Positions 16,134 through 23,076 of a DNA stretch of 23,076 bases are shown in pieces. The notes below the pieces were generated by a model. That model was not told the DNA's origin and made no database searches. It was given only the letters and a program-made list of their open reading frames with translations. The position numbers and the translations under genes were made by a program. The first letter of the stretch is position 1, and every line of letters starts with the position of its first letter. The stretch is from Jaenimonas drosophilae. Its lineage: Eukaryota > Euglenozoa > Kinetoplastea > Trypanosomatida > Trypanosomatidae. The DNA is taken from the NCBI GenBank assembly GCA_030849065.1, contig JASAON010001415.1:1-23076 (forward strand), in the 5' to 3' direction.

Positions 16134-17636
16134 TCACTCTTCTGAGCCTCCCACTTCTGCCCTTGGCGGAACCTCAGCTCTGCTGCTGTTGCTCCCATTC
16201 TCTTCCACCACTTCCTCTTCTGTGTGGTTAGCAGTTAATCGTGTTGGTGGTGCGGCCAGCGACAAGGTTGGACGCTCCTCTGGTGGTGGCCCTTCTAGGC
16301 CAATCAAGAAGGCCGCTCTCAGGGTGTCTGAGATGGGCAGCGAGCTCACCAACTCTCGCAGATCCTCGGTGGATCTCAACGGGGTCTGTGAGATACTCAC
16401 AGCAGCCACCTTCTGTGCCCCGCGAGAGTCACCCTGGGCGTTCTTCTTGTTTTTGTGCTTCTCCGACGCACGTTCACGCTTGGTTGCGGTGGGCTTCCGC
16501 GCCGCATTCGAGGTTGTGCCCGGCGAGGCATCGCCCTTTCCATCCCCAACGGCTTCTGTTCCTTGGCCCTCCACCTGGCTGTGCCCAGTTGCCTCCTCCT
16601 TCTCTGTTTTGGCATGTTTCCGCTGCTTCACTGGGCGAACAATGACGCGGCCTCCCTGCAGGAAGAGCTCGCCATCCTCCCTCCCCCATCTGTGCACGTT
16701 GGTGGTGGCAGCCGTCGAGGGAGAGGTTGGTGCGGCAGGCACATCATTGTGCTCACCGTGGTCTTGTTTAGAGGATTGGACCTCCGCCTCCTCGTCGGAG
16801 GTCGAGGCAGAAGGGGAACCGCCGTGAGCGGCGTTGTTGGCCCAGGCGGGGGCAGCGATTTTGGAGGTTGCCTCACCCCGCACGAGGGTTGACTGCAGCT
16901 GCACGTTGCTCTCTTCTGCCGCCAGACGCAACATTTCTTCCCTCGACCTCACCCCAAATGGGAGTGGTTGATGGGCGAAGAATAGGCAGCGTGCCGCAGC
17001 CTGGGCATTCATGGATGACGGAGCCGCAAGAACTCCAGCATCCTCCACCATGGAGGGAAGAGACGGGGTCAGTGAAAGAAGAGGAGCAGGGACGGATGTG
17101 GCAATGCGACGCGTAGGGCTCTGTGCGAGACTCAGCATTCTCCGCGGCTTGACGGCGGGAGCCTCAGCTTCTGAGTGACTTACCTTCTGCTGTTGGGCGG
17201 AGGCAAGAAGGCCACCGCATGTTCGTACCTTGTTGAGAAGAGTGGTTGTGGCACCCGTTCCGAAGAAGAGCGACGGCGGCGATGACACATCACCTGCCGA
17301 ACCGAGCAGCACCTCACAGGTGAGGCGAGGGTTGGGAACCTCACCCCTCAGCACAGGCTCAATGAAGGAGGCAGCAAATCCTGATTCTTCCATGGGCACG
17401 CACTGGGCAATATCGGTCACCTCTTCCAGTTTTTGTGGAGCTTCCATGGCCTGACGCAGGCCGCCGCACACGCTCTTCATGTGCAAGAGCACCTCGTCGC
17501 TGCATCCAGAGAGGTATCCGTAGAGGCGCTCACCCAGCACCACGTGATCGACTAGAAGCTGGGCCGTCACGGCTGGGGGATGGCTGCTCCAGAACCGAGA
17601 GTCCTCGGCGCTTCTGGACCATGTGTTGTGCTCCAT
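16134..17636 (-). CDS. Hypothetical protein, mostly disordered with a basic central segment
   Basis: 500 residues from the ATG at 17636 (MEHNTWSRSAEDSRFW) to a TGA. I do not recognise the family. An N-terminal portion (about 1-110) looks folded and helical (LLVDHVVLGERLYGYLSG, EVLLHMKSVCGGLRQAM). A long Ser/Ala/Pro-rich part follows. A short ordered-looking stretch, WGREDGELFLQGGRVIVRPV, lies roughly at 300-320. After it comes a Lys/Arg-rich segment (ARKPTATKRERASEKHKNKK) that could be a nuclear signal or bind nucleic acid. Near the C-terminus a helical motif, TEDLRELVSSLPISDTLRAAF, precedes an acidic Ser/Glu-rich end. An in-frame ATG at 17678 is an alternative start, but the best pyrimidine tract and AG fall across it, favouring 17636. 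Its neighbours are CCDC40 upstream and NKAP downstream; neither suggests a role. Confidence 0.8.
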   Translation of the reverse strand: MEHNTWSRSAEDSRFWSSHPPAVTAQLLVDHVVLGERLYGYLSGCSDEVLLHMKSVCGGLRQAMEAPQKLEEVTDIAQCVPMEESGFAASFIEPVLRGEVPNPRLTCEVLLGSAGDVSSPPSLFFGTGATTTLLNKVRTCGGLLASAQQQKVSHSEAEAPAVKPRRMLSLAQSPTRRIATSVPAPLLSLTPSLPSMVEDAGVLAAPSSMNAQAAARCLFFAHQPLPFGVRSREEMLRLAAEESNVQLQSTLVRGEATSKIAAPAWANNAAHGGSPSASTSDEEAEVQSSKQDHGEHNDVPAAPTSPSTAATTNVHRWGREDGELFLQGGRVIVRPVKQRKHAKTEKEEATGHSQVEGQGTEAVGDGKGDASPGTTSNAARKPTATKRERASEKHKNKKNAQGDSRGAQKVAAVSISQTPLRSTEDLRELVSSLPISDTLRAAFLIGLEGPPPEERPTLSLAAPPTRLTANHTEEEVVEENGSNSSRAEVPPRAEVGGSEE

Positions 17637-17670
17637 CTCTCGTGTGATGTGGGAGAAGATACAGCACGCG

Positions 17671-17706
17671 CTAATCATGACGTAGGGAAGAATAGAAAGG
17701 GAGGAA
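17671..17706 (-). promoter_or_regulatory. Putative trans-splice acceptor for the hypothetical gene
   Basis: The minus strand reads TTCCTCCCTTTCTATTCTTC, then CCTACGTCATGATTAG, about 35 bases before the ATG at 17636. A second pyrimidine tract with a T15 run (17812-17826 on the plus strand as A15) lies further upstream and could be used instead. Use of the nearer AG would remove the ATG at 17678. Confidence 0.5.
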
Positions 17707-17928
17707 TTGTCAGCTGCCAATGAAGCCGCGAAAAGTATCAGACCAACGCATGACCAACTAACTCCAGAGAGAGAGCAGAAGCTACCACGTTGGAGAGTCC
17801 GTAGAGAAAGCAAAAAAAAAAAAAAATTGTTTACATCCAGCTCACACATGGAAATCGCTCATACATCTCCCCTTCTATTCTCTCAAACCACAAGCCACAC
17901 TGAGGTGGCGTCATGAACATCGCCATCA

Positions 17929-20562
17929 TCAAACTGTAGTCATGAGATCTTGCAGTTCAGCCGACAAATCAGGGAATTGATTCGACAGCTCTTCCATGAT
18001 CCCAACCATTGTTCGACGTCCTTCCTCCAGCTTCGCAGTTTCCGTTTCACAGTTCTCAGGGTAGCACATCAGCTTGTAGATCCCCTTCTCTCCATCGCGC
18101 AGTCTCTGTAGGCTGCTCTGTTTTAGATTCTTCTCATCTTCAGCTCGTTCTCGCTCCTTTTGAGCTGTACGCAGCTGACTTTGAAGTGTATCCAGCTGTT
18201 CATCAATGCTCTCAATCTCTCGCTGAGTTCTATCTACTTCGGCAGCTGTGCGCTCCACCTCAGCCACGCTTTCCTTGATCAGTTGTTCCTTCTTTTGTGC
18301 CTCCTGCCTCTTTGTATTCAGCTCCTTGAAGAGCCTGGCATTCTCCTTCTCAACCGTCATGCGTGTCTTCTGAGATTTGCTCCCCTCAACAGCTCGTTGG
18401 GTAGCCATTCCCTTGGTTCGGATGATGTCACGATGGTCGATCAGCTTGGTCATTTCATCCATCAAGAACTTTTGCTCTCGCTGCATCTGGGCCATACGCT
18501 GCTCCATCAAGGCGATCTCCTTCTTCATTTTCTCGATTTCAGCCTTTCCAATCGTTGGATCGAGAGCCATCTCTGTCTCTCGGGCTATTTGAAGTTTTCG
18601 CTCCCAAAACATAATATCTCGTTCACAATCCATGATTTGCTGAAGGACATCCGACTTGGAACCTCTTGCATCGCTTACTTTGCGCTCAAGCTGAACAGCT
18701 GCTCGTTTCTTCTCTTCCAAGCGCCGTACTAGATCGTTTTCAAGAAGGAAGGCCTCGTTGGCAACAATGCCCTTGTTCTCTACGTTTTTACTGAGCATGG
18801 TGTTCACTCGCTTCATTTCCAAGTGCATAGCGTTCGCCTTTTTGTCAAGGGAAACAATCTCTTGCTTTTCCCTATTGATGTTGGCAAGGAGACGGTCGCG
18901 CTTCTGAGCAAGAATTGTGGCCTTCGCCTGGAAATCAAAGATCGCTTCATTGATCTCGTTCATTGTATTCTTACAGTTCACTAGCTCAGTCTGCAGTTTG
19001 ATCCACTCCTGTTGAAGAGTCTCATTTTCATTGGACTTAGCTGTGATGGCCTTGGAAAGGCTATTGATGGTTGCCTCTAGAGGCCCAACGTGCTCTCCTT
19101 GGTTTCCTTGGGTGCTCATGATTTGCTCATAAAGGTGGTTCAAGTAGTCCAGCTGCTTTTGCTTGCGGTCGATCTCATCATTTCGACGGCGTATATCACC
19201 TTGAATCCTCTCGATCATGACACCGCGTGATTCCAACTCCTTCTCCAGCTCCTTCAGGGTCTCCTCCAGAGTTTCATTGTAGGACTTCGATTGCAGAGCG
19301 TCTACTCGGATACGTGCGAGTTCATTTTCCATTTGTGTAACCTGATGCTCCTTCGCGCGGATTGACTCTTTGATTTTGGAGATATCAGACAAAACACCCT
19401 CACTTTCTTGTTTGAGAGTCGTTTGGTGGCTGAGGTGTTCTAGGACATTATTCTCCATGTCCACAATTGCCTTTGCATGCTTTGCAATTTCTTTCTCAAG
19501 AGCGTCGATCTCAATCTGGCGTGCCTTGATTTGTTGCTCAAGCTTCTTACTCTCTGCGTCATTCTTCTCCATGGCCTTGTTCATAATCGCAAAGGATTGT
19601 GTATTCTTCTCCTTCCGCTCAAGTAGTGCATCCATCTGCTTTTGAAGGACGGTGATCTCACCTTCCACACGGGACATGAATTCTGTCAGCTTCCCGTTTT
19701 CAGTAGTGACAGAGCGAATATCACGTCTAAATCCAGCAATTTCATTCTCCAACACTTGGAGGTCATTCTTCTGCTGATCTAGAGCAGCTTCTGTCTTTTT
19801 CATTGCATCATGCCTTCTCTGCATCCCAATCAAGGAGCTCTTCCACTGCTGAACGAGCTGCTTCTTTTCAAAGTTAATAGCCTCAGTTTCAGATCTTGCC
19901 TCTGCAAGGGTTTCTCGGGCGGCTTTGGTTTCCTCTTGCTGACTCGCAATGCGCTCCTTCAACGACGCAGATTGATTTTCAAGGAAGTATGTACGATCTT
20001 GGAGAGAGCTGATGAGCGCATCCTGCCGAAGCTTTTCCCTTTCTAACTTCGTAATGTCATCTTCTGTCTTGTGTGCAGCTCGACGCTCAACTTCCACCTC
20101 GTCCTTTAGGTTTTGGTTGAAGGCTTCAACTTTGATTCGCGTTTCAGTCAGCTTTGCCAGCTCATCCTGAAGTTTTGAGTACTGTTTTTGAAGCTCATCA
20201 ATTTTCTTTTGAGCAGTATCATTTACTGCAGAGAGGTCTTCACGTTCTTTCAGACGGTCTTCATGTTCCTGGCGCAGCGCTGAATGATTCTCATGCAGCT
20301 TCTCCAGTGTTTCCTGAAGTTTTGCTAGATGTTGCTGCGCATTGTACAGCTCAACACCGCAGTTCTCCTTGTCCTTCTCTACCCTTGAGTACTCGGTATT
20401 ACACTCATGCAGCTGTTGTGTTCGTTCCTGGAGATGGGCACGAAGTTGCTCCTCATACCTCTTCTGCATGGGGATCAGCACCTCCGACTCCGGGTCGATC
20501 TCAGAGATATCACTCGCGCTCTCATAGTCGATCGGATCTTTGGGCTCATTGGGGGCCGACAT
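17929..20562 (-). CDS. CCDC40: CCDC40 (FAP172), axonemal 96-nm ruler coiled-coil protein
   Basis: 877 residues from the ATG at 20562 (MSAPNEPKDPIDYES) to a stop at 17929. The frame upstream reaches only a TTG. CCDC40 pairs with CCDC39 along the doublet microtubules to set the 96-nm axonemal repeat and position inner dynein arms and the nexin-dynein regulatory complex. After an acidic N-terminus (about 12-30) nearly the whole protein is coiled coil. Family blocks are recognisable: CGVELYNAQQHLAKLQ at 68-83, INFEKKQLVQQWKSSLIGMQ at 229-248, then a GPLEATINSLSKAI block in the middle, a NEAFLLENDLVRRLEEKKR block, and an MFWERKLQIARE block towards the C-terminus. The length is near that of algal and protist homologues and shorter than human CCDC40. 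Its presence implies the organism builds a motile flagellum. It is flanked by mS41 upstream and the hypothetical gene downstream, with no triplet-repeat insertions. Confidence 0.92.
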   Translation of the reverse strand: MSAPNEPKDPIDYESASDISEIDPESEVLIPMQKRYEEQLRAHLQERTQQLHECNTEYSRVEKDKENCGVELYNAQQHLAKLQETLEKLHENHSALRQEHEDRLKEREDLSAVNDTAQKKIDELQKQYSKLQDELAKLTETRIKVEAFNQNLKDEVEVERRAAHKTEDDITKLEREKLRQDALISSLQDRTYFLENQSASLKERIASQQEETKAARETLAEARSETEAINFEKKQLVQQWKSSLIGMQRRHDAMKKTEAALDQQKNDLQVLENEIAGFRRDIRSVTTENGKLTEFMSRVEGEITVLQKQMDALLERKEKNTQSFAIMNKAMEKNDAESKKLEQQIKARQIEIDALEKEIAKHAKAIVDMENNVLEHLSHQTTLKQESEGVLSDISKIKESIRAKEHQVTQMENELARIRVDALQSKSYNETLEETLKELEKELESRGVMIERIQGDIRRRNDEIDRKQKQLDYLNHLYEQIMSTQGNQGEHVGPLEATINSLSKAITAKSNENETLQQEWIKLQTELVNCKNTMNEINEAIFDFQAKATILAQKRDRLLANINREKQEIVSLDKKANAMHLEMKRVNTMLSKNVENKGIVANEAFLLENDLVRRLEEKKRAAVQLERKVSDARGSKSDVLQQIMDCERDIMFWERKLQIARETEMALDPTIGKAEIEKMKKEIALMEQRMAQMQREQKFLMDEMTKLIDHRDIIRTKGMATQRAVEGSKSQKTRMTVEKENARLFKELNTKRQEAQKKEQLIKESVAEVERTAAEVDRTQREIESIDEQLDTLQSQLRTAQKERERAEDEKNLKQSSLQRLRDGEKGIYKLMCYPENCETETAKLEEGRRTMVGIMEELSNQFPDLSAELQDLMTTV

Positions 20563-20718
20563 AATTGATCTGCTCAAATCACCTATGATAACTGAAGAGA
20601 TTTATCAGAAGAGATGCGATGAAGTCGTTGCAGAGAAGTGGCTTAAGATCATCATCACCGTGTATCACATTATTATTAGCCATCTTAATCCGTTGGCGGG
20701 TCGGCGGCGAAGCGCAGT

Positions 20719-21285
20719 TTAATGCTGCGATTTCTTGGCAGCAAGTCTCTCCTCTTCCTTTACTGCCCACTGTGGCATCTGGTTAATTTCACTGTAGTCA
20801 GGAATTGGAGCTTGATCGATGCCATTTTGATGAGGCCGGTACTTCTCTGGGAGCTCAGGAATGACCCTGTAGCTGTAGTCCTGCGTCTTAAATTGCTTGT
20901 AGTACAACCACTCTTCCTTCGTATCGAACCGATCAGGAAGGCTTCCATTTTGAAACGACAAAACTGCGGCCCGAATAGCTCTCCGTGTAAGCACTGGAAC
21001 ACCACGAACGCGAAGCTGTCGCTTGCTGCACGTCATTAGATCATTCCAATCCTTGAACGTGGCCTTGAAGTCACTCGTGGGCATTAGTCTGTGTACGTCA
21101 GCCTTCTCCAAAAACACTTCATGGTTCGGAACATATGACGTTGGTGGCCGAATTGCTAAGGGGAGAATTTCTGTTCTCTGAGTAGTTTCAATGGGGCTAA
21201 GTTTCCTTGGATCGGGCATGTACGTATACTTGTAACTCTTGTGTGGACCATATGTCTGATCCAGTACACGAATAGTTCGTTTCAT
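20719..21285 (-). CDS. mS41: Probable mitochondrial small-subunit ribosomal protein mS41 (IGR motif)
   Basis: 188 residues, ATG at 21285. Residues about 55-115 fit the IGR motif found in fungal mS41 (Fyv4) and its relatives: VFLEKADVHRL, then WNDLMTCSKRQL (80-91), GVP (95-97) and TRRAIRAAVLSF (100-111). In the family this reads as an IGR helix, a W-x-x-L-F-x-x-S segment and GIP-x-R-x-RRYIL. The literal IGR triplet here is degenerate (DVHRL). The remainder is basic at the N-terminus and ends in an EEERLAAKK helix. A short ordered part, WLYYKQFKTQDYSYRVIPEL, follows the motif. I see no strong classical presequence, though MKRTIRVLDQ is basic. The role would be in the mitoribosomal small subunit. 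An AG lies three bases before the ATG after a perfect pyrimidine tract, fixing the start. Confidence 0.75.
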   Translation of the reverse strand: MKRTIRVLDQTYGPHKSYKYTYMPDPRKLSPIETTQRTEILPLAIRPPTSYVPNHEVFLEKADVHRLMPTSDFKATFKDWNDLMTCSKRQLRVRGVPVLTRRAIRAAVLSFQNGSLPDRFDTKEEWLYYKQFKTQDYSYRVIPELPEKYRPHQNGIDQAPIPDYSEINQMPQWAVKEEERLAAKKSQH

Positions 21286-21288
21286 CGA

Positions 21289-21304
21289 CTAAGAAGAAAG
21301 AAAA
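21289..21304 (-). promoter_or_regulatory. Putative trans-splice acceptor for mS41
   Basis: The minus strand reads TTTTCTTTCTTCTTAG followed by TCG and the ATG at 21285. This is a textbook pyrimidine tract and AG, leaving only three gene-derived bases before the start codon. Confidence 0.65.
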
Positions 21305-21453
21305 CGGTACAAAGAGCACAGTAATCATCTACCAACAGTACAACGACGGATGTAATGCTGTAGAGATGAAACTAAGTCTTTCTCACTTCTCGCAGCGACA
21401 TTCCAATTATTAGACGCACAGTTATGCCAAAGAAAAGAATAAAAATGCTGACC

Positions 21454-22155
21454 CTACATGCCAAGCTGATGTGCTACGTTTCCAGGAATATTCACAGTGC
21501 CGCTACTCACGGTGATCACATTGTCATTGATTTTGGTTCCGTTGACATGTTGAATGCTCTGTTGGACAGACTCAGGATTATCAAAGCAAATCATGGCCAT
21601 CAAGTCGTATCGGTTGATGTCAACAATTCGCCCATGCGCACCAAAAAGGTCGATTAAAGTTTTGTTTGGCGTTCCGAAAGGAACATTATCGGCAACGGCA
21701 ACATTCGCTTCATATGGAGGCAGACGCTGGTTGTACCCACCTCGGCCACGACCGCGACCGCGTTGCTGACCGCCGCGTCCTCGCCCGCCACGCCGGCTCT
21801 CTGAAGCACCTTCTTTGTTCCGGCTTTGACGAGGCTGATCACTGTAGGACTGATACTGGAGAAACTCAGCAGTAACATTCTTTGACCTTTCCTTTCCCCT
21901 CTTCTGCTTCTTTGACTCCTTGTTGGATGCAATTTCCTCCGTCATTAAGCCTGGGACCGTTCGCAGCTTAGATTCTGCTGCTTTTGCTTTCTGCTCGTCA
22001 GAGAACGTAATAAAGACGGTGGTAACATCATCTTTGTTATTTTGCTTTGGTCGTACAGAGCCAACTCTCTCTACACCATCCAAATCTCGAACTACAGATT
22101 CAACTGTAGCAAAATCAGCCGTACGGCATTCACTGACAACGGTGCAAGGATCCAT
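21454..22155 (-). CDS. RNA-binding protein with RGG box and RRM-like domains
   Basis: 233 residues, ATG at 22155, TAG at 21454. A C-terminal RRM-like domain (about 150-218) has an RNP2-like VAVADNVPF, a helix TLIDLFGAHGRIVDIN, an RNP1-like but degenerate AMICFDNPE, and a closing NGTKINDNVITVSSG strand. The middle (about 119-142) is an RGG/RG-rich box (RRGGRGRGG, RGRGRGRGG), a typical RNA-binding and arginine-methylation region. The N-terminal 75 residues (TVVSECRTADFATVESVV, then VTTVFITFSDEQKAKAAE) may form a second, divergent RRM. A Lys-rich linker (SKKQKRGKERSK) follows. Such proteins control mRNA fate, which is a main point of gene regulation where genes are transcribed polycistronically. 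I cannot assign a specific orthologue. It is the first minus-strand gene of the cluster, next to the strand switch, so it would be transcribed first. Confidence 0.85.
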   Translation of the reverse strand: MDPCTVVSECRTADFATVESVVRDLDGVERVGSVRPKQNNKDDVTTVFITFSDEQKAKAAESKLRTVPGLMTEEIASNKESKKQKRGKERSKNVTAEFLQYQSYSDQPRQSRNKEGASESRRGGRGRGGQQRGRGRGRGGYNQRLPPYEANVAVADNVPFGTPNKTLIDLFGAHGRIVDINRYDLMAMICFDNPESVQQSIQHVNGTKINDNVITVSSGTVNIPGNVAHQLGM

Positions 22156-22175
22156 TCACAAAATTGAAACTACAG

Positions 22176-22206
22176 CTAATTAGAGAAATAAGGAAAGAAA
22201 AGACAG
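22176..22206 (-). promoter_or_regulatory. Putative trans-splice acceptor for the RRM/RGG gene
   Basis: The minus strand reads CTGTCTTTTCTTTCCTTATT and then TCTCTAATTAG, with a second AG six bases later, about 20 bases before the ATG at 22155. Confidence 0.6.
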
Positions 22207-22601
22207 GCTCTGGATAGCAATTGCTGGAGAACAGCCCGTTACTGTTGTTCCAAGGATAGTGTTGTAAAAATGCGCAAAGTCTTGGACTTGTGCACTTGCA
22301 ACGCGACTCCAGTCAACCAAGTTAGTTGCCGCCCCTCCCCTTCTCTCATCCGTTGCACCGGTGAAATACGCACCACTGTACCAATAAGCTGGAATGATTG
22401 TGTGGTGGAGGCTTTTCCCGTAGCGGGTTGGATAAATCGCCCCGCCCCTCCTCAAAAACTCCCCTAGCGGGTGATCGGTTTTTGGGGTGTTGTGAGGGGG
22501 GGGGGCTGGTGACACCGCTGTTTGGGTGCGTATTCACCCCCGCTGCCACCCGTTGCTACAAGCCATTGCGCTCCAATCTCCGTTGCCCCGCTGGTGGTGG
22601 T

Positions 22602-22635
22602 GGGGTGGGGGCATTGGGTTGGGGGCCGGGGGGGG
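22602..22635 (+). promoter_or_regulatory. Canonical G-quadruplex motif
   Basis: Five G tracts of 3-8 bases are separated by loops of 1-4 bases (G4, T, G5, CATT, G3, TT, G5, CC, G8). This meets the usual G3+N1-7 rule with a spare tract. It lies on the plus strand inside the divergent strand switch, about 290 bases before the plus-strand gene. Confidence 0.85.
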
Positions 22636-22850
22636 TCAACTCATCCGTTATCCTCTTTGCCTTGGCGCGTGCCGGGGGTGAGTGTGATCCCCCGATCGCC
22701 TGAGTATGGGTGACAATGACGAACTAAACATCTCTCTCGCGCGCTCCGTTGAGGGCTCACTCTTGATTGGGGCACGAACTGACAGTTTCACTGCAGCTGC
22801 GGCTGGCTGTACCAGCTATCATTTTTCCACTCGTAGTGCTAATACCACAG

Positions 22851-22889
22851 CTTTCTGTTTCTACCTCTCTTGTGATTTCCTCTACTTAG
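22851..22889 (+). promoter_or_regulatory. Putative trans-splice acceptor for the right-edge gene
   Basis: CTTTCTGTTTCTACCTCTCT, then TGTGATTTCCTCTACTTAG: a long pyrimidine tract ending in AG, 31 bases before the ATG at 22921. It mirrors the acceptors of the minus-strand genes and supports a real plus-strand gene. Confidence 0.65.
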
Positions 22890-22920
22890 ACTTCGACTTC
22901 CTCTTGTAAAAACCACACTT

Positions 22921-23076
22921 ATGACATCGATTTCTCCGCGTTCGTCAAAGTGGCTAATTTGTTTTCTCCTTGTGTTACTACACATTCAATTGTCGCTTGC
23001 GGCGAGTTATGTGGTTAGCGCAGCATATCTTACTGCGGCCGAATCAACTTCTGCGTATTCAATCTACACCACAGGA
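22921..23076 (+). CDS. Secreted or surface protein with signal peptide, partial (3' end off the right edge)
   Basis: 52 codons are open from the ATG at 22921 to the window end. The N-terminus is a clear signal peptide or signal anchor: a basic n-region (MTSISPRSSK), a hydrophobic core (WLICFLLVLLHIQLSL, about 11-26) and small residues suited to cleavage (SLAAS). What follows (YVVSAAYLTAAESTSAYS) is Ala/Ser/Thr-rich and gives no domain. It is the first visible gene of the opposite-strand unit, about 765 bases from the RRM/RGG gene and transcribed away from it. A strong pyrimidine tract and AG at 22851-22889 precede it. Too little is visible to say whether it is secreted, GPI-anchored or a transmembrane receptor. 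Confidence 0.72.
   Translation, partial: MTSISPRSSKWLICFLLVLLHIQLSLAASYVVSAAYLTAAESTSAYSIYTTG

Larger units (their letters stand above)
22156..22920. promoter_or_regulatory. Divergent strand-switch region, candidate Pol II initiation region
   Basis: This 765-bp spacer separates eleven minus-strand genes from a plus-strand gene, so transcription diverges here. The left half is C-rich on the plus strand (GCCGCCCCTCCCC near 22329-22341, CGCCCCGCCCCTCC near 22439-22452). The right half is G-rich (G10 at 22496-22505 and the quadruplex motif at 22602-22635). Each side is thus G-rich on its own sense strand. In trypanosomatids, divergent strand switches with GT/G-rich tracts are Pol II initiation sites. 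An imperfect inverted repeat, CAAAAAC/GTTTTTG, lies near 22453-22485. Acceptor-like pyrimidine tracts lie at both ends. No gene is called here. Confidence 0.55.

Noticed and set aside
17637..17849. Hydrophobic 71-residue extension of the hypothetical protein that could look like a membrane anchor
   Set aside because: Its phenylalanine run comes from a T15 tract, and the rest from pyrimidine-rich acceptor sequence.
22180..22515. Minus-strand frame of 111 codons in the strand-switch region
   Set aside because: It begins with GTG and contains no internal ATG, and it runs through the C/G-rich tracts and the acceptor of the RRM/RGG gene. It is unlikely to be translated.
22706..22909. Plus-strand 67-codon frame with an ATG, just before the signal-peptide gene
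   Set aside because: Its second half is the pyrimidine tract and AG of the next gene, and no domain is seen. It would be removed by splicing at 22889.
1..23076. tRNA, rRNA or spliced-leader RNA genes
   Set aside because: No cloverleaf, rRNA-like or leader-like sequence was noticed by eye. A covariance-model scan would be needed to exclude small RNAs.

Overview
This window looks like nuclear DNA from a flagellated protist of the Euglenozoa, most likely a free-living kinetoplastid (bodonid-like). Three things point there. All genes are single uninterrupted frames. Eleven of them lie on the minus strand in one directional cluster (bases 1-22155). Most starts sit just downstream of a pyrimidine tract and an AG on the sense strand, the pattern expected of spliced-leader acceptor sites. 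The proteins are eukaryotic: NFU1, TRM82/WDR4, NKAP, the axonemal ruler protein CCDC40 and a mitoribosomal IGR-motif protein. The lineage is an inference; no spliced-leader gene or other lineage marker is present.

Layout in direction of transcription (right to left). Next to a divergent strand switch at 22156-22920 come an RGG/RRM RNA-binding protein, a probable mitoribosomal protein mS41, and CCDC40, all moderate in GC and free of microsatellites. Then follow an unrecognised basic, disordered protein, NKAP (nuclear RNA processing) and the non-catalytic subunit of the tRNA m7G46 methyltransferase. From about 12 kb down to base 1 the character changes: genes and spacers fill with (GAT/ATC)n and (GTT)n runs. 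This part holds a small FYVE-like zinc-finger protein, a 1888-residue ZNFX1/NFX1-type protein whose SF1 helicase motifs look degenerate, the mitochondrial Fe-S scaffold NFU1, a spacer with a near-identical tandem repeat of about 155 bp, a small acidic-tailed protein (possibly nucleoplasmin-like), and a large SET-domain protein that runs off the left edge.

To the right of the strand switch a plus-strand gene with a clear signal peptide begins at 22921 and runs off the right edge.

The genes do not form one pathway; mixed functions in one cluster are normal for polycistronic transcription. RNA-related roles recur (RRM/RGG protein, NKAP, TRM82, mitoribosomal protein, NFX1-type pseudo-helicase). 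The most unusual items are the degenerate helicase fused to NFX1 zinc fingers, the partial SET-domain gene, the strand switch with a flip in G/C asymmetry and a quadruplex motif, and the strand-biased triplet repeats.
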